A DNA stretch of 64,000 nt, from contig CAWBXV010000002.1 in NCBI GenBank assembly GCA_963792875.1, forward strand, positions 620,001-684,000. Direction: 5' to 3'. Below the pieces are notes generated by a model, which saw only the letters and a program-made list of their open reading frames with translations, had not been told where the DNA came from and did not search any database. Below, in pieces: positions 17,347 through 25,737 of the stretch (the first letter of the stretch is position 1; each line of letters starts with the position of its first letter). This DNA comes from JAHEGP01 sp963792875 (GTDB lineage Bacteria; Pseudomonadota; Gammaproteobacteria; Pseudomonadales; JAHEGP01). Both the position numbers and the translations under genes were made by a program.

Positions 17347-18315
17347 CTAGATGCGCCTGGACGGATCGATGCCGGTGATGCGGGCGAGGTTGAGCCCCAG
17401 AATATTGGCCTTGTCCTCCCGCGTCAGCTGGCGGTAACCCCACTGCTGCTGCAGTTCCTCGGGCATCTCGAAGTTACGGATGTAATCCACCGCGCGCTTC
17501 ATGTCGTCGAAGGGCAGATCGAGCCCCATGACGATCTTCTCGGACGGCATCCAGTCCATGGCGGTGCCGATGGCGTGATAGCCTCGGTAGGGCGCGCGCT
17601 CGTAATAGCCGATGACCCCGGAGATGCTCATATAGAGGTTGCGGTGCTTGCCGCACAGTGCCGCCAGCACTTCGGTGTCGGGCCAGCCGGCGTGGTAGGC
17701 GATGATCTGCAGATCGGGAAAGTCGTTGCACACGTCATCGAGCTGCTCGACCTTGCAGAAGCTGTTGGGCTGCGGCGCGACGTAGCTGACGCCGGTGTGC
17801 ACGGTGAGCGGCACGCCCAGTTCCTGCGCCTTCTCGTAGAACGGCCACAGGCGGCGGTCGTTGATCGGGCCCTCGTCCTCCGGCTGGTACACCTTGCAGA
17901 GCTTGGCGTTGCGCTCCTTGAACAGGTATTCCATCTCCCAGATGGCGTTCTTGATGCCGCGGCGGATCATGGGGCCGCAATTCATCTCCAGATACATGCG
18001 ATCGGGGTAGGGCTCGATCTGCTGCATCATGAAGCCGTTGGTGGACAGGGACGTGGTGTGTCCCGACACCTCCATCATGGGCTCGCGCAGAACGAAACAC
18101 ACGTCGACGCCGGCGCGGTCCATTTCGGGCTTGAGTCCATTGGCGGTCGGCTCGGGCCATTCACCCTGGAGATCGCGGCCGGACCAGGCGCGCATGACCC
18201 CGTCGACGCTACCCCACCAGCGCTGGACCCCGGGATAGTAGTCGATCTCGGACATGGTCTGCGGGTTCATGAAATGGCACTCGGTGAGCGCCACGAAGTA
18301 ATCCTGATCTGCCAT
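17347..18315 (-). CDS. metal-dependent amidohydrolase (ACMSD-like amidohydrolase 2 family)
   Basis: A 322-residue TIM-barrel amidohydrolase. Probable metal and catalytic residues: E12 and H14 in ALTECHFMN, a His in LTVHTGVSY, a His in IIAYHAGWPD, and an Asp in VMGLDLPFDD. This layout fits the amidohydrolase 2 group, which includes hydrolases and non-oxidative decarboxylases of aromatic acids. I start at 18315, where AGGAG precedes the ATG; an upstream ATG 38 codons earlier has no homology. It heads the minus-strand group with the small protein and the acyl-CoA ligase. Confidence 0.9.
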   Translation of the reverse strand: MADQDYFVALTECHFMNPQTMSEIDYYPGVQRWWGSVDGVMRAWSGRDLQGEWPEPTANGLKPEMDRAGVDVCFVLREPMMEVSGHTTSLSTNGFMMQQIEPYPDRMYLEMNCGPMIRRGIKNAIWEMEYLFKERNAKLCKVYQPEDEGPINDRRLWPFYEKAQELGVPLTVHTGVSYVAPQPNSFCKVEQLDDVCNDFPDLQIIAYHAGWPDTEVLAALCGKHRNLYMSISGVIGYYERAPYRGYHAIGTAMDWMPSEKIVMGLDLPFDDMKRAVDYIRNFEMPEELQQQWGYRQLTREDKANILGLNLARITGIDPSRRI

Positions 18316-18636
18316 CAACGTGAACTCCTGTCGTGAGAAGTGGCTTTTGCACCCGTCGTGGTGCGCGCTCATACTACCGAAGCCACATGAGCGGTTCAAT
18401 GCAGGCCACCTCAACGAACCGTCATCCAACCCTCAGCAACTACCGCCGGACAAGCGCCTGCGCGCGCTGCAGCGCCTCCACCCTGTCCAAAAATGAAATG
18501 TTTAAGGCCTGAAATGACGCCGCCGCCCATGGTCGCAGCGCGAGTTTGCCGGTAGACTCTCGCAAGCTTGAATGCCGGGGGCTCGCACTCTGCCCGGGCG
18601 ATTCGACCACGTGATCTACGATGAGGAAATGACAGC
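18316..18636. other. divergent intergenic region, 321 bases
   Basis: This gap separates the divergent amidohydrolase and etfA genes and must hold both promoters. A weak plus-strand candidate is TTGCCG, 16 bases, TTGAAT near 18550-18580. An A/T-rich patch (AAAAATGAAATGTTTAA) lies near 18490. I see no convincing ORF, RNA gene or strong operator palindrome. Confidence 0.5.
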
Positions 18637-19584
18637 ATGACCGTTGTTCTCTGCACCTGGGGCGACGCCCTCGAAGGCGGCACCGAAGAGGCGCTGACGC
18701 TGGCTGGCCAGCACAGCACCGCCATCGGCGCCGACCTGCACTGGCTGGTAATCGGCGGCGCCGCGGCGCCCGCGCGCGAGCTGGCCGGCAAGTACGGCGT
18801 GAGCACGCTGGACACCATCGCGGACGCCGCGGGCGGCCCTGACGCGCTGGTCAGCGCACTGACCCAGTACTGCCAGCAGCAATCCCCCGCGCTGGTGCTG
18901 TTCAATCAAAGCGTCGAGGCGCGCCTGATCGCACCCCGCCTGGCCGGGCGCATCCAGGCCCCCGTGGTCATGAACGCCTTCGCGCTGACTGCTGCGGGCG
19001 ATGCGCTGGAAGTGAGCGCCACCGCTTACGGCGGCGACACCCACGCCGTTTACCGTCTCAGCGGCGACACCGTCGTCGTGTCACTGGTGACCACCGCAGT
19101 CGTGGCCCAGCCTGCGGCCAACCCCGGCACGCCGGCCGAGCGCGCGATCAGCGTCGATCTCAGCGGCGTCACCGAGCGCTTCGTCGTGACCTCGGCGCCG
19201 AGCGCGGAAGGACCTCGTTTGGAGGACGCCGACATCATCGTCTCCGGCGGCCGCGGCCTGGGCTCGGCGGACAACTACCGCCTGGTGCGGGAGCTGGCGA
19301 CCGCGCTGGGCGGCATGGCCGGCGCGTCCCGCGCCATCGTCGACGACGGCTGGGTCGACTCCTCGCATCAGGTGGGCCTCACCGGCAAAATCACCCGCCC
19401 GGCGCTGTACGTGGCAGCCGGCATCTCCGGCGCCAGCCAGCACATGGCCGGCTGCTCCGCCGCCAAGACCATCGTGGCCATCAACAAGGACCGCGATGCT
19501 TCCATCTATCGCTATGCCCGCTACGGCATCGTCGGCGATTGCGTCGAAATACTATCCGAACTGAGCAAAGCAGCCAAAGCATAG
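18637..19584 (+). CDS. etfA: electron transfer flavoprotein alpha subunit (EtfA/FixB family)
   Basis: A 315-residue protein with the EtfA N-terminal alpha/beta domain (1-185) and the C-terminal FAD domain carrying DDGWVDSSHQVGLTGK, P-x-L-Y-V-A-A-GISGASQH and INKDRDASIY. EtfA binds FAD and, with EtfB, carries electrons from acyl-CoA dehydrogenases to ETF-ubiquinone oxidoreductase. GAGGAAATGACAGC precedes the ATG. No etfB is adjacent or elsewhere in the window, which is unusual because the subunits are normally encoded together. It heads an operon with the DUF35 and thiolase-like genes (gaps of 12 and 16 bases). Confidence 0.92.
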   Translation: MTVVLCTWGDALEGGTEEALTLAGQHSTAIGADLHWLVIGGAAAPARELAGKYGVSTLDTIADAAGGPDALVSALTQYCQQQSPALVLFNQSVEARLIAPRLAGRIQAPVVMNAFALTAAGDALEVSATAYGGDTHAVYRLSGDTVVVSLVTTAVVAQPAANPGTPAERAISVDLSGVTERFVVTSAPSAEGPRLEDADIIVSGGRGLGSADNYRLVRELATALGGMAGASRAIVDDGWVDSSHQVGLTGKITRPALYVAAGISGASQHMAGCSAAKTIVAINKDRDASIYRYARYGIVGDCVEILSELSKAAKA

Positions 19585-19596
19585 GAGAGGTCTGCC

Positions 19597-20010
19597 ATGT
19601 CCGAACAACGAGTTCCCTGCGTCGAAGGCCTGTTTTCGGAGGAAGGCGGCGCCAAGCTGCACGGTTCGCGCTGCACGACCTGCAGCACGCCCTACTTCCC
19701 CAAGACCGCAACCTGCCACAATCCCGACTGCACGCAATCGGCGATCGTCCCCGACGATTTCGGCGGCAGGGGCGTGCTGTGGAGCTACTCGGTAGCCGAT
19801 TTTCCGCCGCCCCCTCCGCACAAATTCGATCAGCCCTTCAAATCCTACGCCATGGGCGTGGTCGATATGGAATGCGGCCTGCGCCTGATCGGCCAGATGG
19901 TGGATGAGGCAGCAGCGGTCAAGATCGGCTCCGCCGTGGAGCTGGTGATCGACACCCTGTACCACGAGGACGGCAAGGCCTTCACCACCTGGAAGTTCAA
20001 ACAGCTTTAG
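19597..20010 (+). CDS. zinc-ribbon/OB-fold protein (DUF35 family)
   Basis: A 137-residue protein with a rubredoxin-like zinc ribbon (C26, C29, C40, C45) followed by an OB-fold (GVLWSYSVADFPPPP to the C-terminus). DUF35 proteins pair with thiolase or Ltp-type enzymes, as in the ChsH2/Ltp2 steroid side-chain aldolase and archaeal HMG-CoA synthase, where they channel or scaffold acyl-CoA. AGGAGAGG lies just before the ATG. It is directly followed by such a thiolase-like gene, so the two products very likely form a complex. Confidence 0.92.
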   Translation: MSEQRVPCVEGLFSEEGGAKLHGSRCTTCSTPYFPKTATCHNPDCTQSAIVPDDFGGRGVLWSYSVADFPPPPPHKFDQPFKSYAMGVVDMECGLRLIGQMVDEAAAVKIGSAVELVIDTLYHEDGKAFTTWKFKQL

Positions 20011-20026
20011 GGCGAGGAGAGATATC

Positions 20027-21220
20027 ATGCAAGAAGTCGTAGTACTCGGTGTCGGCATGCACCGCTTCGGCAAGACCGGCGACGCCATCGTCGGCACCAA
20101 ATCCGTCGGCGAACTCTGTCGCCATGCCGTCGACGCCGCCCTCAAGGACGCCGGGGTCTCCTGGAAGCAGATTCAGGCGGTATCCGCAGCGAGCTCGCGC
20201 TTTTCCGGCGGCAAGGGCTGGGGCCTGAACGGCAATGACGTGGTCGAGGACCTGGGCTCCACCGGGATACCGGTGTACAACCTGTCGGCCGGCTGCGCCG
20301 CCGGCGGCAACGCGTTCAACGTGGGCTACTCGCTGGTCGCGGGCGGCATCTACGACATGATGCTGGTGGTCGGCGGCGAAGTCATGCCCAAGGGCATGAT
20401 CCAGACCTCCGGCGTCGAAGAGGCGACCGATCCCGAGTTCCTGCGGCAACGCTGCATCGGCATGCCCGGCCCGTCGTTCTGGTCCACGCTCGCCCGGCGC
20501 CGGATGTACGAATACGGCACCACCGAGGAACAATTCTCCAAGGTGGCGGTGAAGGCACGCAAGAACTCCGTGCACAACCCCTATGCCCGCTTCCAGCAGG
20601 AAATCACGCTGGAGCAGGTGCTCGGCTCACCTTACGTGAGCAATCCGCTGCGCCTGTTCCAGATCTGCCCGGTGTCCAACGGCGCCGCGGCCGCTATCAT
20701 CTGCTCGGCAGAGCGAGCCCGGCAGTTCACCAGCAAGCCGGTGACCGTCGCCACCAGCACCGTGGCCACCATGACCTTCGACGACATGCTGCCCCGCGGC
20801 CTGGGCGATGCGATCACCGACTGCCCCAATCTGCACACCGAGGCGCGCGCCGCCGTGCTCAAGGCCTTTGAAAAGTCGGGCATCGGCCCGGGCGACATCA
20901 GCTTTACCGAGCTGCAGGACAACACCTGTTACTACGAACTGGCATTCCCGGAAGAGTGGGGCCTGTGCCAGCCGGGCCAGTCCGAGAGCCTGCTGGAAGC
21001 GGGTGAAACCGCGCCCACCGGGCGCATGCCGATCAACCCCTCGGGCGGCTTTGTGTCCTTCGGCGAGGCCACCACGGCCATGGGCGTATTCCAGATCGCC
21101 GAGCTGACCTGGCAGCTGCGCGGGCAGGCCGGCGGCCGACAGGTGCCCGACGCCAAAGTGGGCCTGGCGCAGACCCTGGGCCTGGGCGGCAATGCCACGG
21201 CGGCCATCCTCAAGCGCTGA
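20027..21220 (+). CDS. thiolase/lipid-transfer-protein-like enzyme, DUF35 partner
   Basis: A 397-residue thiolase-fold protein. The nucleophile-position cysteine is C90 (NLSAGCAAGG). The usual HDAF motif is replaced by LQDNTCYYELAF, the usual C-terminal GHP motif reads F-G-E-A (GGFVSFGEATTAMG), and the last catalytic CxG reads LGLGGN. It therefore lacks the histidine and second cysteine of a biosynthetic or degradative thiolase and may instead be an Ltp2-like retro-aldolase or acyl carrier with the DUF35 protein. GAGGAGAG precedes the ATG. It is the third gene of the etfA operon. Confidence 0.82.
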   Translation: MQEVVVLGVGMHRFGKTGDAIVGTKSVGELCRHAVDAALKDAGVSWKQIQAVSAASSRFSGGKGWGLNGNDVVEDLGSTGIPVYNLSAGCAAGGNAFNVGYSLVAGGIYDMMLVVGGEVMPKGMIQTSGVEEATDPEFLRQRCIGMPGPSFWSTLARRRMYEYGTTEEQFSKVAVKARKNSVHNPYARFQQEITLEQVLGSPYVSNPLRLFQICPVSNGAAAAIICSAERARQFTSKPVTVATSTVATMTFDDMLPRGLGDAITDCPNLHTEARAAVLKAFEKSGIGPGDISFTELQDNTCYYELAFPEEWGLCQPGQSESLLEAGETAPTGRMPINPSGGFVSFGEATTAMGVFQIAELTWQLRGQAGGRQVPDAKVGLAQTLGLGGNATAAILKR

Positions 21221-21258
21221 TAGCGTCCTCTCCCGGCCGCTCTCTCATCAGCGCCGCC

Positions 21259-21295
21259 GCCTGCGCTTTCTCCCGCTGCGGAGACCGGCGCAGGC
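21259..21295. repeat. 8-base inverted repeat between convergent genes
   Basis: GCCTGCGC at 21259-21266 and GCGCAGGC at 21288-21295 are perfectly complementary across a 21-base loop, between the convergent thiolase-like and plsB genes. It could serve as a bidirectional transcription end, but there is no T tract on either side. Confidence 0.4.
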
Positions 21296-21330
21296 AGCCC
21301 CTGCCAGCCCTGCAGAATGCCCGCCGAACC

Positions 21331-23649
21331 TTATTGGCGGCCGATCTGCAGGATCCCCAGCCGCACTTCCGGTGCCAGCACGTACATGAACTGCCGCTCG
21401 CCGATCAGCAGGCGCTGGTCGAAGAACAGGTGGTCGCCCTCGCCCACATGCACCAGCTCCATGTCGATCAGACCCTGAATGAAGGTCCTGAACAGGTTCT
21501 TATCGAAGAAATCGGGCGCATGGAAGCTGTACAGCAGCGACAGCCGCTGCGCCATCAGCACGCAGTCCTCTTCCAGCGTCTTGGCGGTGTAATAGCCGGC
21601 GCCACGGCTGGTCATCATCTGCGCGGTGATGAAGTAGCGCTCCAGTGTCCCCTTGCTCACCGAGGCCACGATGCTGAGCAGCATGTGCGCCTTGGTGTGA
21701 TTGTCGGGTGCCTCAAAATAGCGATCGCTGCGGATGACGAGACCCAGATCGACGAGATGGGCCACATACTGCCGCACCACGGTGGGCAACTCCGCCTCGT
21801 CCCAGGGCAGAAACAGCTCACGCCTGAGAAAGGGGTAAAAGCGCAGGCTCAGTTCCTGCAGGCGCTTCAGACTGGCCCGGCCCCGCGTAATCAGCACGCT
21901 GGCGACGAGGCCGGCGAGCATGAAGCAATGGAGCGTGTTGTTGCGCAGGTAGGTGGCACTGAGCGCCTGGCGCTGATTGAGCAGGATGATATCGCCCAGG
22001 GCATGGGTATTGCGCTCCAGCAGGCCCATCTTCTCGATGGAATTGATTTCCTTGCTCCAATCACCCGAGCCGACCAGCAGCGTATCGCGCAGCCCGGCAA
22101 CCCTGCTCATGATGGCGAGGCCGCGCAGGCTCTCGCCAATCTGGCGCTCGAGCATGGCATGTTTGGGAGTGCCCAACAGCACCGTGGCAACCAGGTTGAC
22201 GGGGGTGACGACGGCATGGCTGTTGATGTTGGTGAGAATGCGTCGCGCCAGCCAGTCGACGCCGGAGTGGAACGCGTCGCTGCCGGCCGGTGGCAGGTCG
22301 CTGTCCTGATAGCCGATCTGCGGCCAGATATCCCGCTCGAGGATGGCTGAGCCGAAGCTGACGTACACCCTGCCGAAGTTCTCCTTCAGGTACTGCCGCG
22401 CCGACAGCAGGCTGCCGATGGACTCCTTCTTTTTGGCGCCACCGTACATCTCGCTGATGTAGCTGTGGCTCTCGATGATGCGCTCATAGCCGATGTAGAC
22501 GGGGATGAAAGCCAGCGGCCGCGCGTTGCTGCCACGAATGCTGTTGAGCGTCATCACCAGCATCCCCGCCTTGGGCTGGAGCAGGCGGCCGGTGCGGCTG
22601 CGTCCGCCCTCGATGAAATACTCGATGGGAAAGCCCTTCTGGCACATGCTGGACAGATAGGCCTCGAGCACCGCCCGATACAGTTGGTTGTCCCTGAACT
22701 GGCGACGGATAAAGAACGCGCCGCCACGGCGCAGAATGGGCCCCACGACGGGCATGTTGAGGTTGATACCGGCGGCGATGTGCGGCGGCATCAGACCCTG
22801 ATAGTAGATCACGTACGAGAGCAGCAGATAGTCGATATGGCTGCGGTGGCAGGGGACGTAGACGAGTTCGTGATCCGTGGCCAGGTCGTGCACGACCTGC
22901 ATGCCGCTCACCTTCACGCCGCGGTAAAGGCGCGCCCACAGCCAGTTGAGAAAGCGATCGAACAGGCGCACCACCGAGTAGGAATAATCGGAGGCGATCT
23001 CGTTCAGATACTTCTTGGCCTTGGCCTCCTTGTTCTTGCCCTTCTCCTCGGCAAGCGCCTGCTGCACCACCGGCGAGGACAGCACCTGGCGCTGGAGAAT
23101 GCGCTTGTGCGACAGGTCCGGCCCGACCACGGCCTCGCGCTGACGCCTGAAATGCGTGCGCAGCAGCAGCTTGAGCTTGCGCGTAAGATCCTCGCCGGGC
23201 GCGGCGGACGCCTTGAACGCGGCCAGGGGCAAGGCCGGTGACACAAAGCACTCCACCCGCCGGCCCTGCGTCAGGATGACCAGCAGGCGTCGGATGAAAC
23301 CGGGAACGACCCAGCTATCGGAAAAAATGACGCGCCAGACAGATCCCTCGCGCTCCGGACTGCGCCCCCAGAACACGGACACGGGCACCAACTGGATATC
23401 GGCATCGGCCTCCAGGTAGCCGCCTATGGCCTTGTCGAATTGCTTCCTGCGCGCACCCACCTCGGGCAGCGTCAGAATGCGCTGCGCCGCTATGCCCTTC
23501 GCCGCCAGCGACTGGCGCACCGCAACGCGGTCCGCGCCATAGCGCTTGGGCACGACGAACACCGCCTCCCCCCCCAGCGCCGGCAGTGGATCCGGCAACG
23601 CGGTGGCTCGAATAAACGGACTGACCAGAGCCTGTACTAGTCGTTTCAT
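21331..23649 (-). CDS. plsB: glycerol-3-phosphate 1-O-acyltransferase
   Basis: A 772-residue membrane-associated enzyme that acylates sn-glycerol-3-phosphate at position 1, the first step of phospholipid synthesis. The HX4D catalytic motif is H268-D273 (CHRSHIDY), followed by the glycerol-phosphate-binding FIEGGRSRTG and the conserved F-I-P-V-Y-I-G-Y-E motif. It is slightly shorter than E. coli PlsB (about 807), with the difference at the N-terminus. AAGGA precedes the ATG at 23649. It lies 129 bases downstream of maeA on the same strand. Confidence 0.95.
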   Translation of the reverse strand: MKRLVQALVSPFIRATALPDPLPALGGEAVFVVPKRYGADRVAVRQSLAAKGIAAQRILTLPEVGARRKQFDKAIGGYLEADADIQLVPVSVFWGRSPEREGSVWRVIFSDSWVVPGFIRRLLVILTQGRRVECFVSPALPLAAFKASAAPGEDLTRKLKLLLRTHFRRQREAVVGPDLSHKRILQRQVLSSPVVQQALAEEKGKNKEAKAKKYLNEIASDYSYSVVRLFDRFLNWLWARLYRGVKVSGMQVVHDLATDHELVYVPCHRSHIDYLLLSYVIYYQGLMPPHIAAGINLNMPVVGPILRRGGAFFIRRQFRDNQLYRAVLEAYLSSMCQKGFPIEYFIEGGRSRTGRLLQPKAGMLVMTLNSIRGSNARPLAFIPVYIGYERIIESHSYISEMYGGAKKKESIGSLLSARQYLKENFGRVYVSFGSAILERDIWPQIGYQDSDLPPAGSDAFHSGVDWLARRILTNINSHAVVTPVNLVATVLLGTPKHAMLERQIGESLRGLAIMSRVAGLRDTLLVGSGDWSKEINSIEKMGLLERNTHALGDIILLNQRQALSATYLRNNTLHCFMLAGLVASVLITRGRASLKRLQELSLRFYPFLRRELFLPWDEAELPTVVRQYVAHLVDLGLVIRSDRYFEAPDNHTKAHMLLSIVASVSKGTLERYFITAQMMTSRGAGYYTAKTLEEDCVLMAQRLSLLYSFHAPDFFDKNLFRTFIQGLIDMELVHVGEGDHLFFDQRLLIGERQFMYVLAPEVRLGILQIGRQ

Positions 23650-23778
23650 GACGGAGTTGTTCCTTGTGGTCTACTCCTGATTCTTAACTGACAGCACGCA
23701 GTTGCCAGTTTGCGCTGACGCGCTTTCAGTAACTCCTCACTACCCGACGCCGATGCCGGGCAGCAGGTCGCTGTTCCT

Positions 23779-25473
23779 CTAATAGCTGCTGCGGCGGTAT
23801 TCCAGATAGCGCGGCAGCCAGAAATTGCCGTCGATGCGCTCGTGCAGGCGCTCGTCGGGCATCTCCAGGGCGAGCCCCTGCTGTTGCGCGACCTTGCCGA
23901 CGGCAAAGGCGATCTTCTTGCTGAGCGCGGCAATATCCTTGATCGGCGGCAGCAACTCCCCCGCTCCCGCCTGCGCCCGCGGCGAGCAGGCGGCCAGCGT
24001 CTCGCTCGCCGCCATCATCATCTCGTCACTGATGAGGTTGATATTCGCGGCGATCACCCCGAGGCCGATACCCGGAAAGATATAGCTGTTATTGCACTGC
24101 GGGATATGAAAGACCCGGTCGCCGTAGGTCACCGGCGCAAAGGGGCTGCCGGTTGCGACCACCGCAGTCCCCTCGGTCCACTCGATGACCTGTTCGGGGG
24201 TGGCCTCGACCCGGCTGGAGGGGTTGCTCAGGGGAAAGATGATGGGCACCTCACAGTAGACCTTCATAGCCCGTATCACCGCCTCGGTGAACAGGCCCGG
24301 CTGACCCGAGACACCGATCAGCACGCCCGGCTTACCGCAGTTCACAACGTCGAGCAGCGACGGGTACTGGCCGCTGAAGGTCCAGCCGGCGATATTGGCC
24401 TCCGGCTGCGCCAGCCGCTGCTGAAAGTTGCGCAGGTCTGGCGTGCTCTCCGTGACCAGACCGAAACGGTCCACCATGAAGACCTGGCTGCGTGCCTGCT
24501 GGTCGGTCAGCCCTTCGGCGCGCATGTGCGCCACCACCTGTTCGGCGATGCCGCAGCCCGCCGAACCGCCGCCGACAAACACCACGCGCTGCTCCGAGAG
24601 GCGCACGCCGCTGGCGCGGCTGGCCGCCAGCAGGCAGCCGACCGTCACCGCGGCAGTGCCCTGAATATCGTCGTTGAAACAGCAGAGGCGGTTGCGATAC
24701 CGCTCCAGCAGCGGCGTGGCGTTGGCCTGCGCGAAATCCTCGAACTGCATCATGGCGAAGGGCCAGCGCCGCTTCACCGCGCTGATGAACATCTCAATGA
24801 ATTCGTCGTACTGCTCCTGATCGATGCGCGGGTGGCGCGCCCCCATATACATGGGATCGTTCAGGAGTTCCTCGTTGTTGGTGCCCACGTCGATCATCAC
24901 CGGCAGCGTGTAGACGGGACTGATGCCCCCACAAGCGGTATACAGCGACAGCTTGCCGATGGGGATGCCCATGCCGCCCATGCCCTGGTCACCCAGGCCG
25001 AGGATGCGCTCGCCGTCGGTCACCACGATGATCTTGATATCGTCCCTGGTGACATTGCGCAGGATATCGTCAAGGTGCTCCCGCTCCGACCAGGACACGA
25101 ACAGCCCCCGCGCGGTGCGGTAGATCTCGGAGAATCGCTGACAGGCTTCCCCCACCGTCGGCGTGTAGATGATGGGCATCATCTCCTCGATATGGGTCTC
25201 GAGCAGCCGGTAGAACAGGGTCTCGTTCTTGTCCTGCATCGCGCGCAGAAACACGTGCTTGTTGATCGGCGTGCGATAGTTCGAAAACTGCCTGTAGGCG
25301 CGCTCGACCTGCTCGTCGATGGTCTCGAAGCGCGGCGGCAGCAGCCCGGTGAGATTGAAACTGGCCCTCTCCTCGCGGGTGAAGGCGCTCTCCTTGTTCA
25401 GCAGCGGCGTCTCCAGCAGCGCGGCCCCCGCGATGGGAACATAGAGCTTGCGTGTGTTGTTATCGTTATTCAT
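23779..25473 (-). CDS. maeA: NAD-dependent malic enzyme (oxaloacetate-decarboxylating)
   Basis: A 564-residue malic enzyme very like E. coli MaeA (SfcA): shared blocks include ETLFYRLLETH, MPIIYTPTVGEACQRFSEIYR, VVTDGERILGLGDQGMGGMGIPIGK-type residues, and QFEDFAQANA for metal binding. It converts malate to pyruvate, CO2 and NADH. I start at the ATG 25473 because homology begins there; an ATG eight codons upstream (25497) is possible and neither has a strong ribosome site. It is divergent from cstA. Confidence 0.94.
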   Translation of the reverse strand: MNNDNNTRKLYVPIAGAALLETPLLNKESAFTREERASFNLTGLLPPRFETIDEQVERAYRQFSNYRTPINKHVFLRAMQDKNETLFYRLLETHIEEMMPIIYTPTVGEACQRFSEIYRTARGLFVSWSEREHLDDILRNVTRDDIKIIVVTDGERILGLGDQGMGGMGIPIGKLSLYTACGGISPVYTLPVMIDVGTNNEELLNDPMYMGARHPRIDQEQYDEFIEMFISAVKRRWPFAMMQFEDFAQANATPLLERYRNRLCCFNDDIQGTAAVTVGCLLAASRASGVRLSEQRVVFVGGGSAGCGIAEQVVAHMRAEGLTDQQARSQVFMVDRFGLVTESTPDLRNFQQRLAQPEANIAGWTFSGQYPSLLDVVNCGKPGVLIGVSGQPGLFTEAVIRAMKVYCEVPIIFPLSNPSSRVEATPEQVIEWTEGTAVVATGSPFAPVTYGDRVFHIPQCNNSYIFPGIGLGVIAANINLISDEMMMAASETLAACSPRAQAGAGELLPPIKDIAALSKKIAFAVGKVAQQQGLALEMPDERLHERIDGNFWLPRYLEYRRSSY

Positions 25474-25737
25474 CGGCGGTGGCCCCAGTACACTCATCCA
25501 CAGGTAAGCAAACGCAGGTTTATCGCGCCAAGTACAACCCAACCGGGGCGGCCAGGTCAAGCGCCGGCCACCGGGGGCATCGCGGCACGCATCATTGCGG
25601 GCCCTGCCCCGCCGGTTGGCGCGGCGCCAGCACCCGCCCCTGCGCATCCCAACTAGCCATGAACCCGCCAGTGCCGTTATGATAGAGGCCGACAACCACT
25701 CCTCTTCAACGTCTAACAATAATCCTGGTGGTGTGAA

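Noticed and set aside
23842..25656. Plus-strand frame of 604 codons opposite maeA
   Set aside because: It is antisense to a protein strongly matching malic enzyme and has no domain of its own.
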